Shown here piece by piece: positions 1-8,281 of a DNA stretch of 15,000 nucleotides. This stretch comes from Botryococcus braunii (taxonomy: Eukaryota > Chlorophyta > Trebouxiophyceae), in assembly GCA_002005505.1 (NCBI GenBank), contig KV908719.1, forward strand, positions 74,034 through 89,033, given 5' to 3'. How positions within the stretch are numbered: the stretch's first letter is position 1; each line of letters opens with the position of its first letter. Both the position numbers and the translations under genes were made by a program. The notes below the pieces were generated by a model. The model saw only the letters and a program-made list of their open reading frames with translations. It was not told the DNA's origin and made no database searches.

Positions 1-733
1 GAAGGCGAAGGGTCGCAAAACCATGCATGGCGGCTGCCTGAGCAAGACCTCCCCATAGGAAGCCAACTTGCCAGCCGCGGCCTGCGCCGCCGCCCCACCA
101 GGCACAAGATCCCCACCCCCCCCCCCCCCCACCAGCCCCATAAGAGGCGGCGAGTGGAGAGGTCCCCACAATATCGACATAAAGGTCCCCACCCCCAGCC
201 CAATCAGCAAACATTAAGTCCGGCCGACGCGCCTCAAACCCCAGAACCCGAACCGGGAGGGGGGTTTCCCGGGTGACCATCGCCTCGACCTCCTTTCCTA
301 TCCGAAACAACATGTCCTGCACCGCTTATGGCGAAAAGTAACCGCCACCCCGTGCCCCACCCGACACTGAACGGCGTGGTCACCCCATCGATCCATGTCC
401 CGACCAAACCGGGGACACGGGGCCCCAACGGGGAACATGGGTATCATCAGCTGGTACCGGAGTAGACACCAGAATTTAATGTTCGACATGACTTGGCCCA
501 TGCGCTCGAGTGGGAGCGCTAAAAGCCAACCATGAGCATGAGACCGGGCCGCGGACTCAATTACTTGGACGAAACGTTCCCTAGCGGGTAACGCAAGAAG
601 AGCGTGCCAGCGTTTGATGGCTAGAAGCTCACTGTACTTGCGCTGGACGTCAGTATCAAGAAACGCATTGTCCAAAAGCTCCCAGTCGAATTATGGGCAA
701 AAACCCATGAAGGACAAACGGGCCTCCTCAACC
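1..733 (-). pseudogene. Decayed C-terminal region of a non-LTR (LINE-like) retrotransposon polyprotein
   Basis: The minus strand reads, in three pieces, as the tail found downstream of the reverse transcriptase in many LINE-like polyproteins. The first piece (about 732-323) contains WLLALP, then a Cys/His cluster (CPRFG, DRWGDHAVQC, FRH). A frame change near 322-327 leads into a second piece (322-131) with VQDMLFR, RRPDLMFADW and DLYVDIVGTSPLA. This resembles the PD...D-x-D arrangement of the nuclease-like domain often seen there. The poly-C run at 116-130 shifts the frame again, and the third piece (about 114-1) reads AAGKLASYGEVLLR. An in-frame TAA lies at 691-693. The reverse transcriptase itself is not visible, and the copy continues off the left edge. 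The family resemblance is from remembered motifs, not a search. Two frame changes and a stop make it almost certainly dead. The right boundary is uncertain because it dissolves into a C/G run. Confidence 0.6.
116..130. repeat. Poly-C run (15 C)
   Basis: Fifteen uninterrupted C residues (poly-G on the minus strand) lie inside the LINE-like remnant. The reading frame on its two sides differs by one base, so slippage in this run is the simplest cause of that break. Confidence 0.9.
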
Positions 734-734
734 G

Positions 735-761
735 CCCCCCCCCCGGGGGGGGGGAGGGGGG
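735..761. repeat. C10-G10 palindrome followed by a second G run
   Basis: Ten C (735-744) run directly into ten G (745-754), then one A and six G (756-761). The C10/G10 part is perfectly self-complementary. It marks the point where the LINE-like reading frame is lost. Assembly collapse or expansion is likely in such a run. Confidence 0.85.
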
Positions 762-1046
762 TGGAGTATCACAGTCTTGCTGACTGGAGCAAACGAATGC
801 GTTTGCAGGCGCAAGCTTTTAAAGCCTGGCGCGCGCCTGGTAACCTTGGGCCTCCAGGGCTTTCAAGTCGGCAGGGTTGACAGTACCTTTTTTCCCCCTG
901 CTGGGGAAACCATGTACATGGGTTCTGTCAGAGAAAGTTAAAGTATGTCCGACCTTAGCTAGCATGCATCATGATGATCAGTTGCTTAGCACGAATCCTT
1001 AGCCCAGGGAATCCTGGTGCCGGCATCCTGGAGGATCGCATGGGTG
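762..1046. other. Non-coding stretch
   Basis: No gene can be supported here. On the minus strand 887-822 is open and reads in part NPADLKALEAQGYQARARL before a TAA at 819-821. It could be more of the LINE-like element, but I recognise no domain. Confidence 0.4.
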
Positions 1047-1200
1047 TGCGGTTAGAATAGGCCTTCACTCTTGTGTTGGCAGAATGAAGTTGCAGTTTTA
1101 GGGGTTAAATCGCGTGCTTGCATTGCAATGTGCCACGCGACTGCTGCGAATTGGTTGCCATTGCACGGTTTAAAATTGAGGGAAGCCTATTCTAACCGCA
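1047..1200. repeat. Foldback / MITE-like structure with 16-bp perfect terminal inverted repeats
   Basis: The arm TGCGGTTAGAATAGGC at 1047-1062 is the exact reverse complement of 1185-1200. Nested inside, almost on the same centre, are CGCGTG (1111-1116) and CACGCG (1134-1139), flanking the palindrome CATTGCAATG (1121-1130). The 154-bp unit has no coding capacity. I see no convincing target-site duplication outside the arms, so a mobile origin is inferred rather than shown. It could also be the DNA of a hairpin RNA. Confidence 0.5.
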
Positions 1201-2677
1201 TACCATAAATCCATCGTTTACGACTGTTGTAAAGGGCGATAATCCACGCGGCGTGGACCACCGGGACGAACCTGTGGGACTCAAAGCAGCCGTCATTTCC
1301 GGACGATGATCCCAAAAGCCCGTGCCCTGTCGGTCGGCAGGGATCCAGGATAACCCAAACCTACAAAACCTTAGAATGATTAGTTCAAGAAAACGGCGTG
1401 GCTGCGTGTTTGGTCCATAGGAGCGCAGTAAAAGCGGTTGGGCGGTTAATTATGACCTGTATATACGATACGTACTTGTGGTTGCAAAGTTTTCAAGAAA
1501 TGAACGGGAACCGATAGGGGGCACTGTAATTTGCTGTATAATTTGCCGGCCAGGAATTACACGTACCTACCCACGATTGCGGTGACACGGTTTGTAGCCT
1601 TTGACGTTGTCATTGAACGTGCGGACGAAATGGCGGCGCAGCATTCGTCAATCTGCAAACTACCGATCCGTACAAAATTGCCAGCTACCCAGATCTCCGA
1701 GTGGTGACGTGCGTCAAGAATCGGAGGATTCCGACACTGGTATCAGCTTCCGCCGAAGCTATTCGACGAGGCCATTTCGAGCTTGCAAACACCAGCGTCA
1801 TGCAGGAAAGGGTGTGTTTCAGTAAACTAAAGGCCCCTTTCCTGCCTCTCGGGCGCCCCTATTTAAGGACCCGTCCTTTCTGCAAGCAAACTACATAAGC
1901 ACGGTCTCGTGGGTCAGTCGCAGAGCCCCGTAAGGGACACCTTTGTGCTTTGTGCCAAGTGTGTCGTCCCCTCGGGAAGGCCACTTTTTCCCTCGGGAAG
2001 TGCTCGCTGTATGTCTACCAGGAGGAAAGCCCCCTACTGTGCCAGACAAGTTGCCCCTAGTGCACATCTGTCCATGTATCCACCCCATATTCTGGTTACC
2101 AACCCACGATAAACACGTAGCCCTGCATGTTTTTGCATGAACAATGCAGCGTGATGTCCAGAACTTGTGCAAAACCGGGCTCCATACATGAACCAATATT
2201 GCGCTTGCCTGGACGTCGGAGAGGCCATTTTGTTCGCAGGGTGGCCCTTTCCTCTCCGCCTAGTTCTTCTCCTGCTAGCACATTATGCCCCAAAAAACAT
2301 CCTTAAGGCAGAAGAGTGGTGAATTACACAAAAGAGAGGATCATTTTCGTTTTAACTGTGGAGCGTGAGAAGGTTAACCAACGTTAGCCATTTGGGAACA
2401 GAGCCTTTTCAACTGTCGTTTCCAATGGCAGTTGCACCTGGCCACCAAACTACTCCCGTCACAACGCCAGGCACAACGCGAGGACTCACGTCATAGAACA
2501 TAACATCAGTACATCACACACATAAAATGATCCATTCTTTATAGTTTACTAATACAAGAAATTACGTCTGTCGACAGGACGTCCTGCGCCTGGGGCATGA
2601 TGCGTGAGCTAGCTAGGTTACCGTCCTGTTGTGAGATGTTAGCAGTATCTTCTTCGAAATAGATTTCCTCGAGGTGA
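1201..2677. other. Intergenic region without a recognisable gene
   Basis: Only short random-looking open frames occur on both strands. Minor features seen are a TATA-like CCTATTTAAGG near 1857-1867 and a direct repeat CCCTCGGGAAG at 1968-1978 and 1990-2000. Without a downstream reading frame I do not call a promoter. The right edge is the insertion site of the retrotransposon. Confidence 0.5.
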
Positions 2678-2682
2678 CTGTG
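2678..2682. repeat. Target-site duplication, left copy (CTGTG)
   Basis: CTGTG directly precedes the left LTR and is repeated exactly at 8543-8547 after the right LTR. Five bases is the usual duplication length for Ty3/Gypsy integrases. Confidence 0.9.
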
Positions 2683-2943
2683 TGTAGCGTTAACTAAGCG
2701 GAAGAGGTTTTTATGAGACAGTGAGACGTTCGTGGTGTGCAACGAAAGAGTGTTACATGATTGATTCGCAAGCGTACTCTTAAACCCAGGGTGGATTGAA
2801 TTATACTGTACTGCCACAGACGCGTAGTCGGGCAACCGAGCGAACTACTTGAGCGAGGTTGTACTGCGAATCCAGATCACATGGCAAGTCAAAGAGCAAT
2901 GCCAAGGACCATACTAGAGCATTATACCCTAGGAAATGCTACA
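2683..2943 (-). repeat. 3' LTR of the chromovirus
   Basis: 261 bp, bounded by TGTAGC and GCTACA. It matches 8282-8542 at every position except C at 2779 against G at 8378. It would supply the polyadenylation site of the element transcript. Confidence 0.95.
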
Positions 2944-2945
2944 TG

Positions 2946-2956
2946 CCCTCCCCCTT
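2946..2956 (-). promoter_or_regulatory. Polypurine tract (plus-strand DNA primer)
   Basis: On the minus strand the sequence AAGGGGGAGGG ends two bases before the 3' LTR. This is the expected place for the RNase H-resistant purine tract that primes second-strand synthesis in LTR retrotransposons. Confidence 0.85.
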
Positions 2957-3032
2957 GGCATAAGCTATGAGATGTTGTTTATGGCAATGGGGCCACAAAC
3001 GTAAGACAGGGGCATCACGAACCCTGCTTACT

Positions 3033-3065
3033 GTAACTATAGACAATCACACCTCCTATAGTTAC
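3033..3065. repeat. 10-bp perfect inverted repeat in the element's 3' untranslated region
   Basis: GTAACTATAG (3033-3042) and CTATAGTTAC (3056-3065) are exact reverse complements around a 13-base loop. In the element RNA this would be a stem-loop about 90 bases upstream of the 3' LTR. Its role is unknown. Confidence 0.7.
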
Positions 3066-3633
3066 GAAACAACGCAAGTCAGAGGATGAAGTCCACAAAG
3101 CAAGTTAGCACGACACAGACGAGGGACTCATCTGCTCAATGCTCGAATACCTTAACATTCTAAGGACTATCGTCTGCAAGGCGGATCCTCTAACTTAGGG
3201 GACGAACTCTCTAGACAGCACTCACACCAGTGATGAAACAATTAGGTTGAGTCATTAGACTAGCACTTGTCCAAACCTTAGGTCCAGTTACCCTGCACTG
3301 CAGTGTAACCTTCGCTTGAGGTGGCTTTCCAACTAAAGGCATAAGGCATATCGTCTAGAGCAGCAAGCTATACACAACTAACTGCCACATAGTGTATCTC
3401 ATGGGTAAGATACCAAAGCAAGTTACTCATGCACGGAACTACAATTTGCAGCTACACTGCCACAGCAAGTGCATCACAAAATGGAGCCGTGGGTCAGGAA
3501 ACATAACCCATGCAAAACAATTAACCAAGAGACATGCATGCAAGTCCCAATTCACGAATCCCCCTCCCAGACCCTTCCACCCTCCCTCCCTCCCAGATCA
3601 AAGCTAGCTGGTGTTGAAGCTCCAAGGGTCATC

Positions 3634-3711
3634 AGCCGCAAGTGGCTGGAAAAGTCTCAAGCCGCAAATGGCTTAATCAAGGGATGCCCGCAAGTGGGAC
3701 TTAAGAAAGGA
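3634..3711. repeat. Degenerate 26-bp tandem repeat, three units
   Basis: Similar 14-base blocks start at 3634, 3660 and 3686, exactly 26 bases apart: AGCCGCAAGTGGCT, AGCCGCAAATGGCT and GCCCGCAAGTGGGA. The rest of each unit has diverged. The first two blocks are themselves small hairpins (AGCC/GGCT). The array begins inside the 3' untranslated region and reaches the pol stop codon. Confidence 0.65.
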
Positions 3712-4087
3712 CTGGGGCAGCTGCCACGTCATCAGCCAGATGGCGAACATGGGCAAGAGGATCCCAAGTATTCTCAGTCTCATCGTAGCCTTTCCATTTG
3801 ACTAAGTAGCGCCAAGACTTTCCAACTTTCTTCTTAGCTATGATGGCCTCCACTTCATAAACGCCGCCACGCTTGTCTGCATACAAAGGAGGTGGTGAAG
3901 TAACAGTAACTGGTACAGATGAAGACACATAAGGCTTCAGCTGGGAAACATGAAACACAGGATGAATATTTACAATCTCAGGCAAGACGAGTCTAAAAGC
4001 TCGAGAACCAACTGCTGCAGCAATAGTAAAGGGCCCAAAATACTTAGCTGATAACTTTGACGAGAGCCCAGGTGAAAGCTGGTTTTT
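3701..4087 (-). pseudogene. C-terminal end of Pol: integrase GPY/F module and chromodomain, out of frame with the rest of pol
   Basis: The frame reads KYFGPFTIAAAVGSRAF, then VFHVSQLKPY, the GPY/F-type module that closes Ty3/Gypsy integrases, followed by a chromodomain starting YEVEAI and containing YLVKWKGYDETENTWDP. The three aromatic cage positions known from HP1-type chromodomains appear to be present (Y of YEVE, W and Y of KWKGY), as in the group that can bind methylated histone H3. In chromoviruses this domain steers integration to heterochromatin. The upstream pol frame runs into it only if one base is dropped from the six-A run at 4083-4088, so here the domain is disconnected. The open frame extends to 4198, but that part overlaps pol in the wrong frame. 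The stop is TAA at 3701-3703. Confidence 0.9.
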
Positions 4088-7000
4088 TCCTTGCAGCCAA
4101 CAACACCTGGTCCCCCACCTTGAAAGGGTGGTCTCGTCTCTTTCTATCTGCATAAGATTTCTGCCGTTGCTGTGCAGAGGCAAGATTAGATTTGGCACTC
4201 TTTAAGGCAGTCTGCAGCCCCTCAACCCATTCAGAAACGGCAGGATTCACAGAACGTGCGGGAACAGCAGAAGACAAGGGAGTAAGGGGATGGCGCCCAT
4301 GATTCAGGAAGAAGGGTGTCTGCAGTGTTGAAGCCTGAAGTGAGTTATTATATGCAAACTCCACCATACTCAAATACTTGTACCAGTCATCCTGCCTGGG
4401 ACCCACAAACCCTCTCAGCATGTCTTCCATGGTCCTGTTCATTCTCTCAGTCTGCCCATCCGTCTGAGGGTGGTAAGCAGTAGACATAGCAATCTCAGTA
4501 CCCAATATTTTCACAAAGGCCTTCCAAAAATGGCTAGTGAACCTTGGATCTCTATCACTCACAATGGAGGTAGGCATTCCAAATCTCACAAAGACCCTGT
4601 TAACAAACAGTTGTGCCAGTTGAGGTGCAGTGATGGTTTTAGTGCATGCAGCCAAGACACACAACTTAGAAAACCTATCAACAAATACCACAATAGAGTC
4701 AAAACCACAGCAGACAGGTAAATCAGTCACTAAGTCAAGGGAAATGCTCTGCCAAGGTCCATCCGGAATAGGCAGTGGCTGAAGTAGACCATAAGGTACG
4801 GCTCCAGTCCCCTTAGTGCGCTGGCAGGTGTCACAAGACCTGCAAAAGTCCCTGACTGATGAGCTGAGACGTGGCCACCAAAATTCCCTGCACACTAATT
4901 CATACATCTTGTTAATCCCAAGATGGCCAGAAAAGGAGGTGGCATGACACTCTCTCAGTACCTTCTCTCGCAATGCATCAAGGACATACACTCTACCTGA
5001 CTGCACCGAATAAGGTACAGTGTCTCTCATCACCAAAACACCTTCTTCCACAAGTTTAGCAACTGTGGGATCAGAAACACACAGCAAAGCAATTTCTGGT
5101 AGGAGGGACGAGACAGAAACAGAGGAGACATGCATTACTGCCAAATCAACACGCCTAGACAAAGCATCTGCAACAACATTGTCAGTGCCCTTCACATATT
5201 TAATATCAGGCATGAATCTCATGATTTCAGTAAGCCATCTTTCCTGCCTACTAATCCTAACAGGAGCAGTCAATAAATACTTTAGTGCTTGCTGGTCAGT
5301 GTGTACAGTAAACTTAGCACCCAGCAACAAATGCTTCCATTTAAGCAAGGCATGAACAAGAGCAAGCAACTCTCTGTCATATGGTGCTAACTTCCTCTCA
5401 GGGGGTTGGAGTTTCCTGGACTCGAAGGCAACGGGCTGCAGTCCCTTTCCTTGATCCTGCTGCAACACAGCACCAACAGCAAAACCTGAGGCATCTACAT
5501 GCACAACAAAAGGTTTATCTAAATCAGGCATCAAAAGGCAAGGAGGAGTAGAAACAAGATCTTTCAATGCTACAAAGGCTTCCCACTGGGGTCCCTCCCA
5601 GGTCCAAGGCACATCCTTTTTGAGCAACTCAGTAAGAGGATAGGCAACATCTGCAAAACGGTCCATAAAAGTATCATAATATTGAGTAAGACCTAGAAAC
5701 CCTCTCAACTGTGACACATTCAAAGGAGTGGGCCAATCCTGAATGGCTACAACCTTCCTAGGATCCACCATAATCCCATGAGGTGTCAACAGGTGTCCGA
5801 GGTATTCCACCTGCTTAGCAACAAAATCACACTTAGACCTTTTGCAATAAAATTTATGTTCCCTGAGCACTGACAAGACTGTCCTCAAATGCTCCATATG
5901 CTCTGCAACAGATTTAGAATATATGAGGATATCGTCTAGGTACACCAGCACAAATCTATCAAGGAAGGGAGACAAGATAGAGTTCATCACAGACTGAAAG
6001 GTGGCAGGTGCATTGGTTAACCCAAAAGGCATAACAGTGAACTCATAATGACCATAACGGGTTTTAAAAGCAGTCTTTTCTATGCTGTCATCATGCATAC
6101 GTATCTGATGATATCCAGAGGCAAGGTCTAGCTTAGAAAATACACAACTTCCATGCAATTGCTCGAACATCTCATCAATCCTAGGCAATGGGTGTTGGTT
6201 CCTAACAGTAATCCTATTGAAGGCCCTGTAGTCAATGCATAAACGCCATCCACCATCCTTTTTGGGAACAAATAAGATGGGTGCACCAAATGGTGATGTC
6301 GATGGGCGGATGAACCCCCTCTCAAGGAGCTCCTGCAACTGTGCACGTAGCTCAGCAAGCTGGGCTCCAGACAGTGGATATATGCGGGAGGCTGGAGGAG
6401 TTGCGTCCGGCTCCAATCTGATGTGGTGGTCTCCAGCACGAGAAGGAGGGAGGCCTTCAGGAAGTCCAGACAGTACATCCTTAAATTCCTGCAAAAGCTG
6501 CTCCAACTCTGGCACATTGTATGCATCAGTATCTGAAACATTGTTAGTCACTGCATTCAGTTGAATAATGTACACTGATTCACCCAACTTCACCATCTCT
6601 TCCACTTCCATGGATGAGATCACATACCCAGGCATGCCTGACCTCTGACACCCCAAAAGTACATGTGTTTTATTAGCATGAACCAAAGACACAGCATTCA
6701 ATTTCCAATTCACACTTGGGTTAAAAGCAGTTAACCAAGGTTTGCCCAAGACAAGATCATAGTAGGTCAACTCAGTAGGGAGGCAGGTGACTCCAAAACC
6801 CAAGGTCCCAACAGTCAGGTCAGTTGACACACTATGTCCTACCACAGATGTCCTACCATCAGCCACTCTCACAGTAACATGTGAACTCAAAGGCACAGTG
6901 GGAAGGGCAAGCTCCTGCACAAGTTTATCATCAATAAAATTTGCAGAGGCTCCACTGTCCAACAAAATCCTGACAGGTCTACTAGCAAGAATTCCCTCAA

Positions 7001-7274
7001 ACTCTATGCAAGTGGAGGAAAGATCAAGACCATTCACAATGTGTCTACTGTCAAGCTGAACAAAAGAGTCAAAAGAAGTTGCGGGCAGGGGTTTCTCCTT
7101 CACACTGAGACAACCAGTCTGTACCAGGCAACGATATAAGGGCAAGCCTGTATGGGAACTGCAGTGGGGTGAGCTCTTAAAGGTGGAAGTAAGACCCAGT
7201 GCATCCAAAACAGAAGCCGAGAGCAATACATCATGAGAGTTGTTGTTGTGTAGTCCCTTCCAGCACCTGTTCAC
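4044..7274 (-). CDS. pol: Chromovirus Pol: protease, reverse transcriptase, RNase H, integrase
   Basis: This open frame has 1,076 codons and is uninterrupted from just after a TGA at 7281-7283. Its first codon here is GTG, and no ATG precedes the protease, so it is probably made by recoding or fusion with upstream frames. In residue order: aspartic protease with LLDSGASANFID (active D106-S-G) and DLVLGKPWL near 173-181; reverse transcriptase about 285-500 with the YLDD catalytic box at 445-448; RNase H about 585-705 with D593, E635, D660 and D703; integrase with an HHCC zinc finger (H777, H784, C814, C817) and a D847, D907, E943 triad with the standard 35-residue spacing. All key catalytic residues are present. 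The frame leaves the true coding path at the A6 run (4083-4088), and the last about 14 residues before its stop are out-of-frame sequence. Length and order fit Ty3/Gypsy Pol. Confidence 0.95.
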   Translation of the reverse strand: MNRCWKGLHNNNSHDVLLSASVLDALGLTSTFKSSPHCSSHTGLPLYRCLVQTGCLSVKEKPLPATSFDSFVQLDSRHIVNGLDLSSTCIEFEGILASRPVRILLDSGASANFIDDKLVQELALPTVPLSSHVTVRVADGRTSVVGHSVSTDLTVGTLGFGVTCLPTELTYYDLVLGKPWLTAFNPSVNWKLNAVSLVHANKTHVLLGCQRSGMPGYVISSMEVEEMVKLGESVYIIQLNAVTNNVSDTDAYNVPELEQLLQEFKDVLSGLPEGLPPSRAGDHHIRLEPDATPPASRIYPLSGAQLAELRAQLQELLERGFIRPSTSPFGAPILFVPKKDGGWRLCIDYRAFNRITVRNQHPLPRIDEMFEQLHGSCVFSKLDLASGYHQIRMHDDSIEKTAFKTRYGHYEFTVMPFGLTNAPATFQSVMNSILSPFLDRFVLVYLDDILIYSKSVAEHMEHLRTVLSVLREHKFYCKRSKCDFVAKQVEYLGHLLTPHGIMVDPRKVVAIQDWPTPLNVSQLRGFLGLTQYYDTFMDRFADVAYPLTELLKKDVPWTWEGPQWEAFVALKDLVSTPPCLLMPDLDKPFVVHVDASGFAVGAVLQQDQGKGLQPVAFESRKLQPPERKLAPYDRELLALVHALLKWKHLLLGAKFTVHTDQQALKYLLTAPVRISRQERWLTEIMRFMPDIKYVKGTDNVVADALSRRVDLAVMHVSSVSVSSLLPEIALLCVSDPTVAKLVEEGVLVMRDTVPYSVQSGRVYVLDALREKVLRECHATSFSGHLGINKMYELVCREFWWPRLSSSVRDFCRSCDTCQRTKGTGAVPYGLLQPLPIPDGPWQSISLDLVTDLPVCCGFDSIVVFVDRFSKLCVLAACTKTITAPQLAQLFVNRVFVRFGMPTSIVSDRDPRFTSHFWKAFVKILGTEIAMSTAYHPQTDGQTERMNRTMEDMLRGFVGPRQDDWYKYLSMVEFAYNNSLQASTLQTPFFLNHGRHPLTPLSSAVPARSVNPAVSEWVEGLQTALKSAKSNLASAQQRQKSYADRKRRDHPFKVGDQVLLAARKKPAFTWALVKVIS

Positions 7275-7620
7275 AGTGGCTCAGGCAAGAGAGCACAGTC
7301 AATCTAGTACCTGGCAGTAGCTGTGACACAAGCTGGCTAACAGTACACTCCCTGTTACTACCATCAACAAACAAGACAACATGAGCATCACTAGAAAGAA
7401 GGTGAGGAGCTGCATCTCTCTTATACATGCACACAGGATTGATCAAGTCACTGGCATGGGGGGATGTCTGAAACTCTCTACACAAACCATGCCCATCCAC
7501 AATATGGGACATGAAAGAATGGCAACAACTGTGAAAGAAATCCTGCAGATTACCAAGCCCATACAAAACAGGAATCCCATACTGGGTCACTGAACAGTTG
7601 GCAGACATCTGAAACAGGCC
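7231..7620 (-). other. Open frame of unknown identity between gag and pol (about 125 codons from ATG 7608)
   Basis: It lies in the same frame as the truncated gag but is separated from it by TGA codons at 7687-7689 and 7621-7623. It starts with an ATG at 7606-7608 and reads MSANCSVTQYGIPVLYGLG at its N-terminus. Its stop lies just inside the open pol frame, which is one base further on (+1 direction). Where it ends, the sequence runs CTC TCA TGA TGT. I recognise no capsid or CCHC zinc-knuckle motif in it. Base composition resembles the pol next to it, so it is probably the element's own gag-pol junction or protease spacer rather than foreign DNA. It may not be expressed as a separate protein. 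Confidence 0.45.
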
Positions 7621-7649
7621 TCACACTGCTGTAACACCAAAGAAGTCCA

Positions 7650-7674
7650 ACAAATCAAGTTTTATTTGATTTGT
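7650..7674. repeat. 9-bp stem hairpin between the gag stop and the next open frame
   Basis: ACAAATCAA (7650-7658) pairs perfectly with TTGATTTGT (7666-7674) around a 7-base loop. It sits between the two in-frame TGA codons of the gag region. Any role is speculative. Confidence 0.6.
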
Positions 7675-7686
7675 GAAAGTGATTCC

Positions 7687-8211
7687 TCAACTCAAGGTGT
7701 AATTGGAAGCACGGAAGAACGTCGTAGCCACCTCCACGGACCGAGCGGATGCCAAGCCTACATCGTAGGTCCCCAAAAACATTTCAGTCTGCATAAGCCA
7801 AGGATCCAACATCATTGGATCTCCCTCGAATACAGATGGGTCTGGCAACTTGAGCGAGGGCTTCCCTGAACCTGACGAGGCTGTAGCCGATGCCGGAGTT
7901 GCCGTTGGTATGGGCTGCGGCACGACCACAGGTGCAGGTTGCGCGAGAGAGCACTGAATTAACATCTCAAGTCCCTCTGAAATGCTCTGAGCGGTATCAG
8001 CTGGAGGGGAATGCGACGGAACACTAGATCTTAATGCAACGGCTCCTTCGAGCAGGGCACCGATATCTACCAAACGCCTAAGCATACAACGAGGATCTAC
8101 CCATGAACGATCTACATATACATAAGCAAGAAGATCTATGGATGGATCTGGCTCCGCGATGCCAGGACTAGGTGCACGAGCCCTTGAACCCGAACGAGGA
8201 TGCCGAGACAT
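7687..8211 (-). pseudogene. gag: Truncated Gag, N-terminal part only (174 codons)
   Basis: The first ATG downstream of the primer-binding site is at 8209-8211 (MSRHPRSGSRARAPS). The frame is open further upstream to about 8241, but only with GTG codons. The N-terminal half is Pro/Ala/Ser-rich and probably disordered. Near residues 120-165 it reads LKLPDPSVFEGDP, then LDPWLMQTEMFL and SVEVATTFF, the typical opening of the Ty3/Gypsy capsid domain. The frame then ends at a TGA (7687-7689), just where the rest of the capsid fold and the CCHC nucleocapsid knuckle should follow. Gag in this family is usually a few hundred residues, so most is missing. It may be a deletion, a frame loss I cannot reconstruct, or an unrecognised splice. 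Confidence 0.75.
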
Positions 8212-8248
8212 CACAATCCGAAAGGAAAAGAAACGCACCACGAACGAA

Positions 8249-8271
8249 CGACAAGGAACTAATCCTTGTCG
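8249..8271. repeat. 9-bp perfect hairpin abutting the primer-binding site
   Basis: CGACAAGGA (8249-8257) and TCCTTGTCG (8263-8271) are perfect complements around a 5-base loop. In the element RNA the stem starts within the inner end of the primer-binding site and lies in the gag leader. Structured leaders next to this site are common in LTR retroelements, where they can influence priming or packaging; that role is inferred here. Confidence 0.65.
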
Positions 8272-8280
8272 CCGATACCA
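8268..8280 (-). promoter_or_regulatory. Primer-binding site, initiator-tRNA-Met-like
   Basis: Starting one base inside the 5' LTR, the minus strand reads TGGTATCGGCGAC. The first seven bases equal the start of the plant initiator tRNA-Met primer-binding site (TGGTATCAGAGCC); later bases agree only in part. Position and the leading TGG are diagnostic. Which tRNA is used is less certain. Confidence 0.8.
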
Positions 8281-8281
8281 C

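Noticed and set aside
1857..1867. TATA-like CCTATTTAAGG as a promoter
   Set aside because: No gene-like frame or other promoter evidence follows on the plus strand.
2539..2835. Minus-strand frame whose start is shared with another frame at 8168-8434
   Set aside because: The shared part is simply the two LTR copies; no protein is implied.
4082..4088. A6C looks like a -1 ribosomal slippery heptamer
   Set aside because: The zero frame is split AAA AAA C, not A AAA AAC, and the shift needed to reach the chromodomain is +1, not -1.
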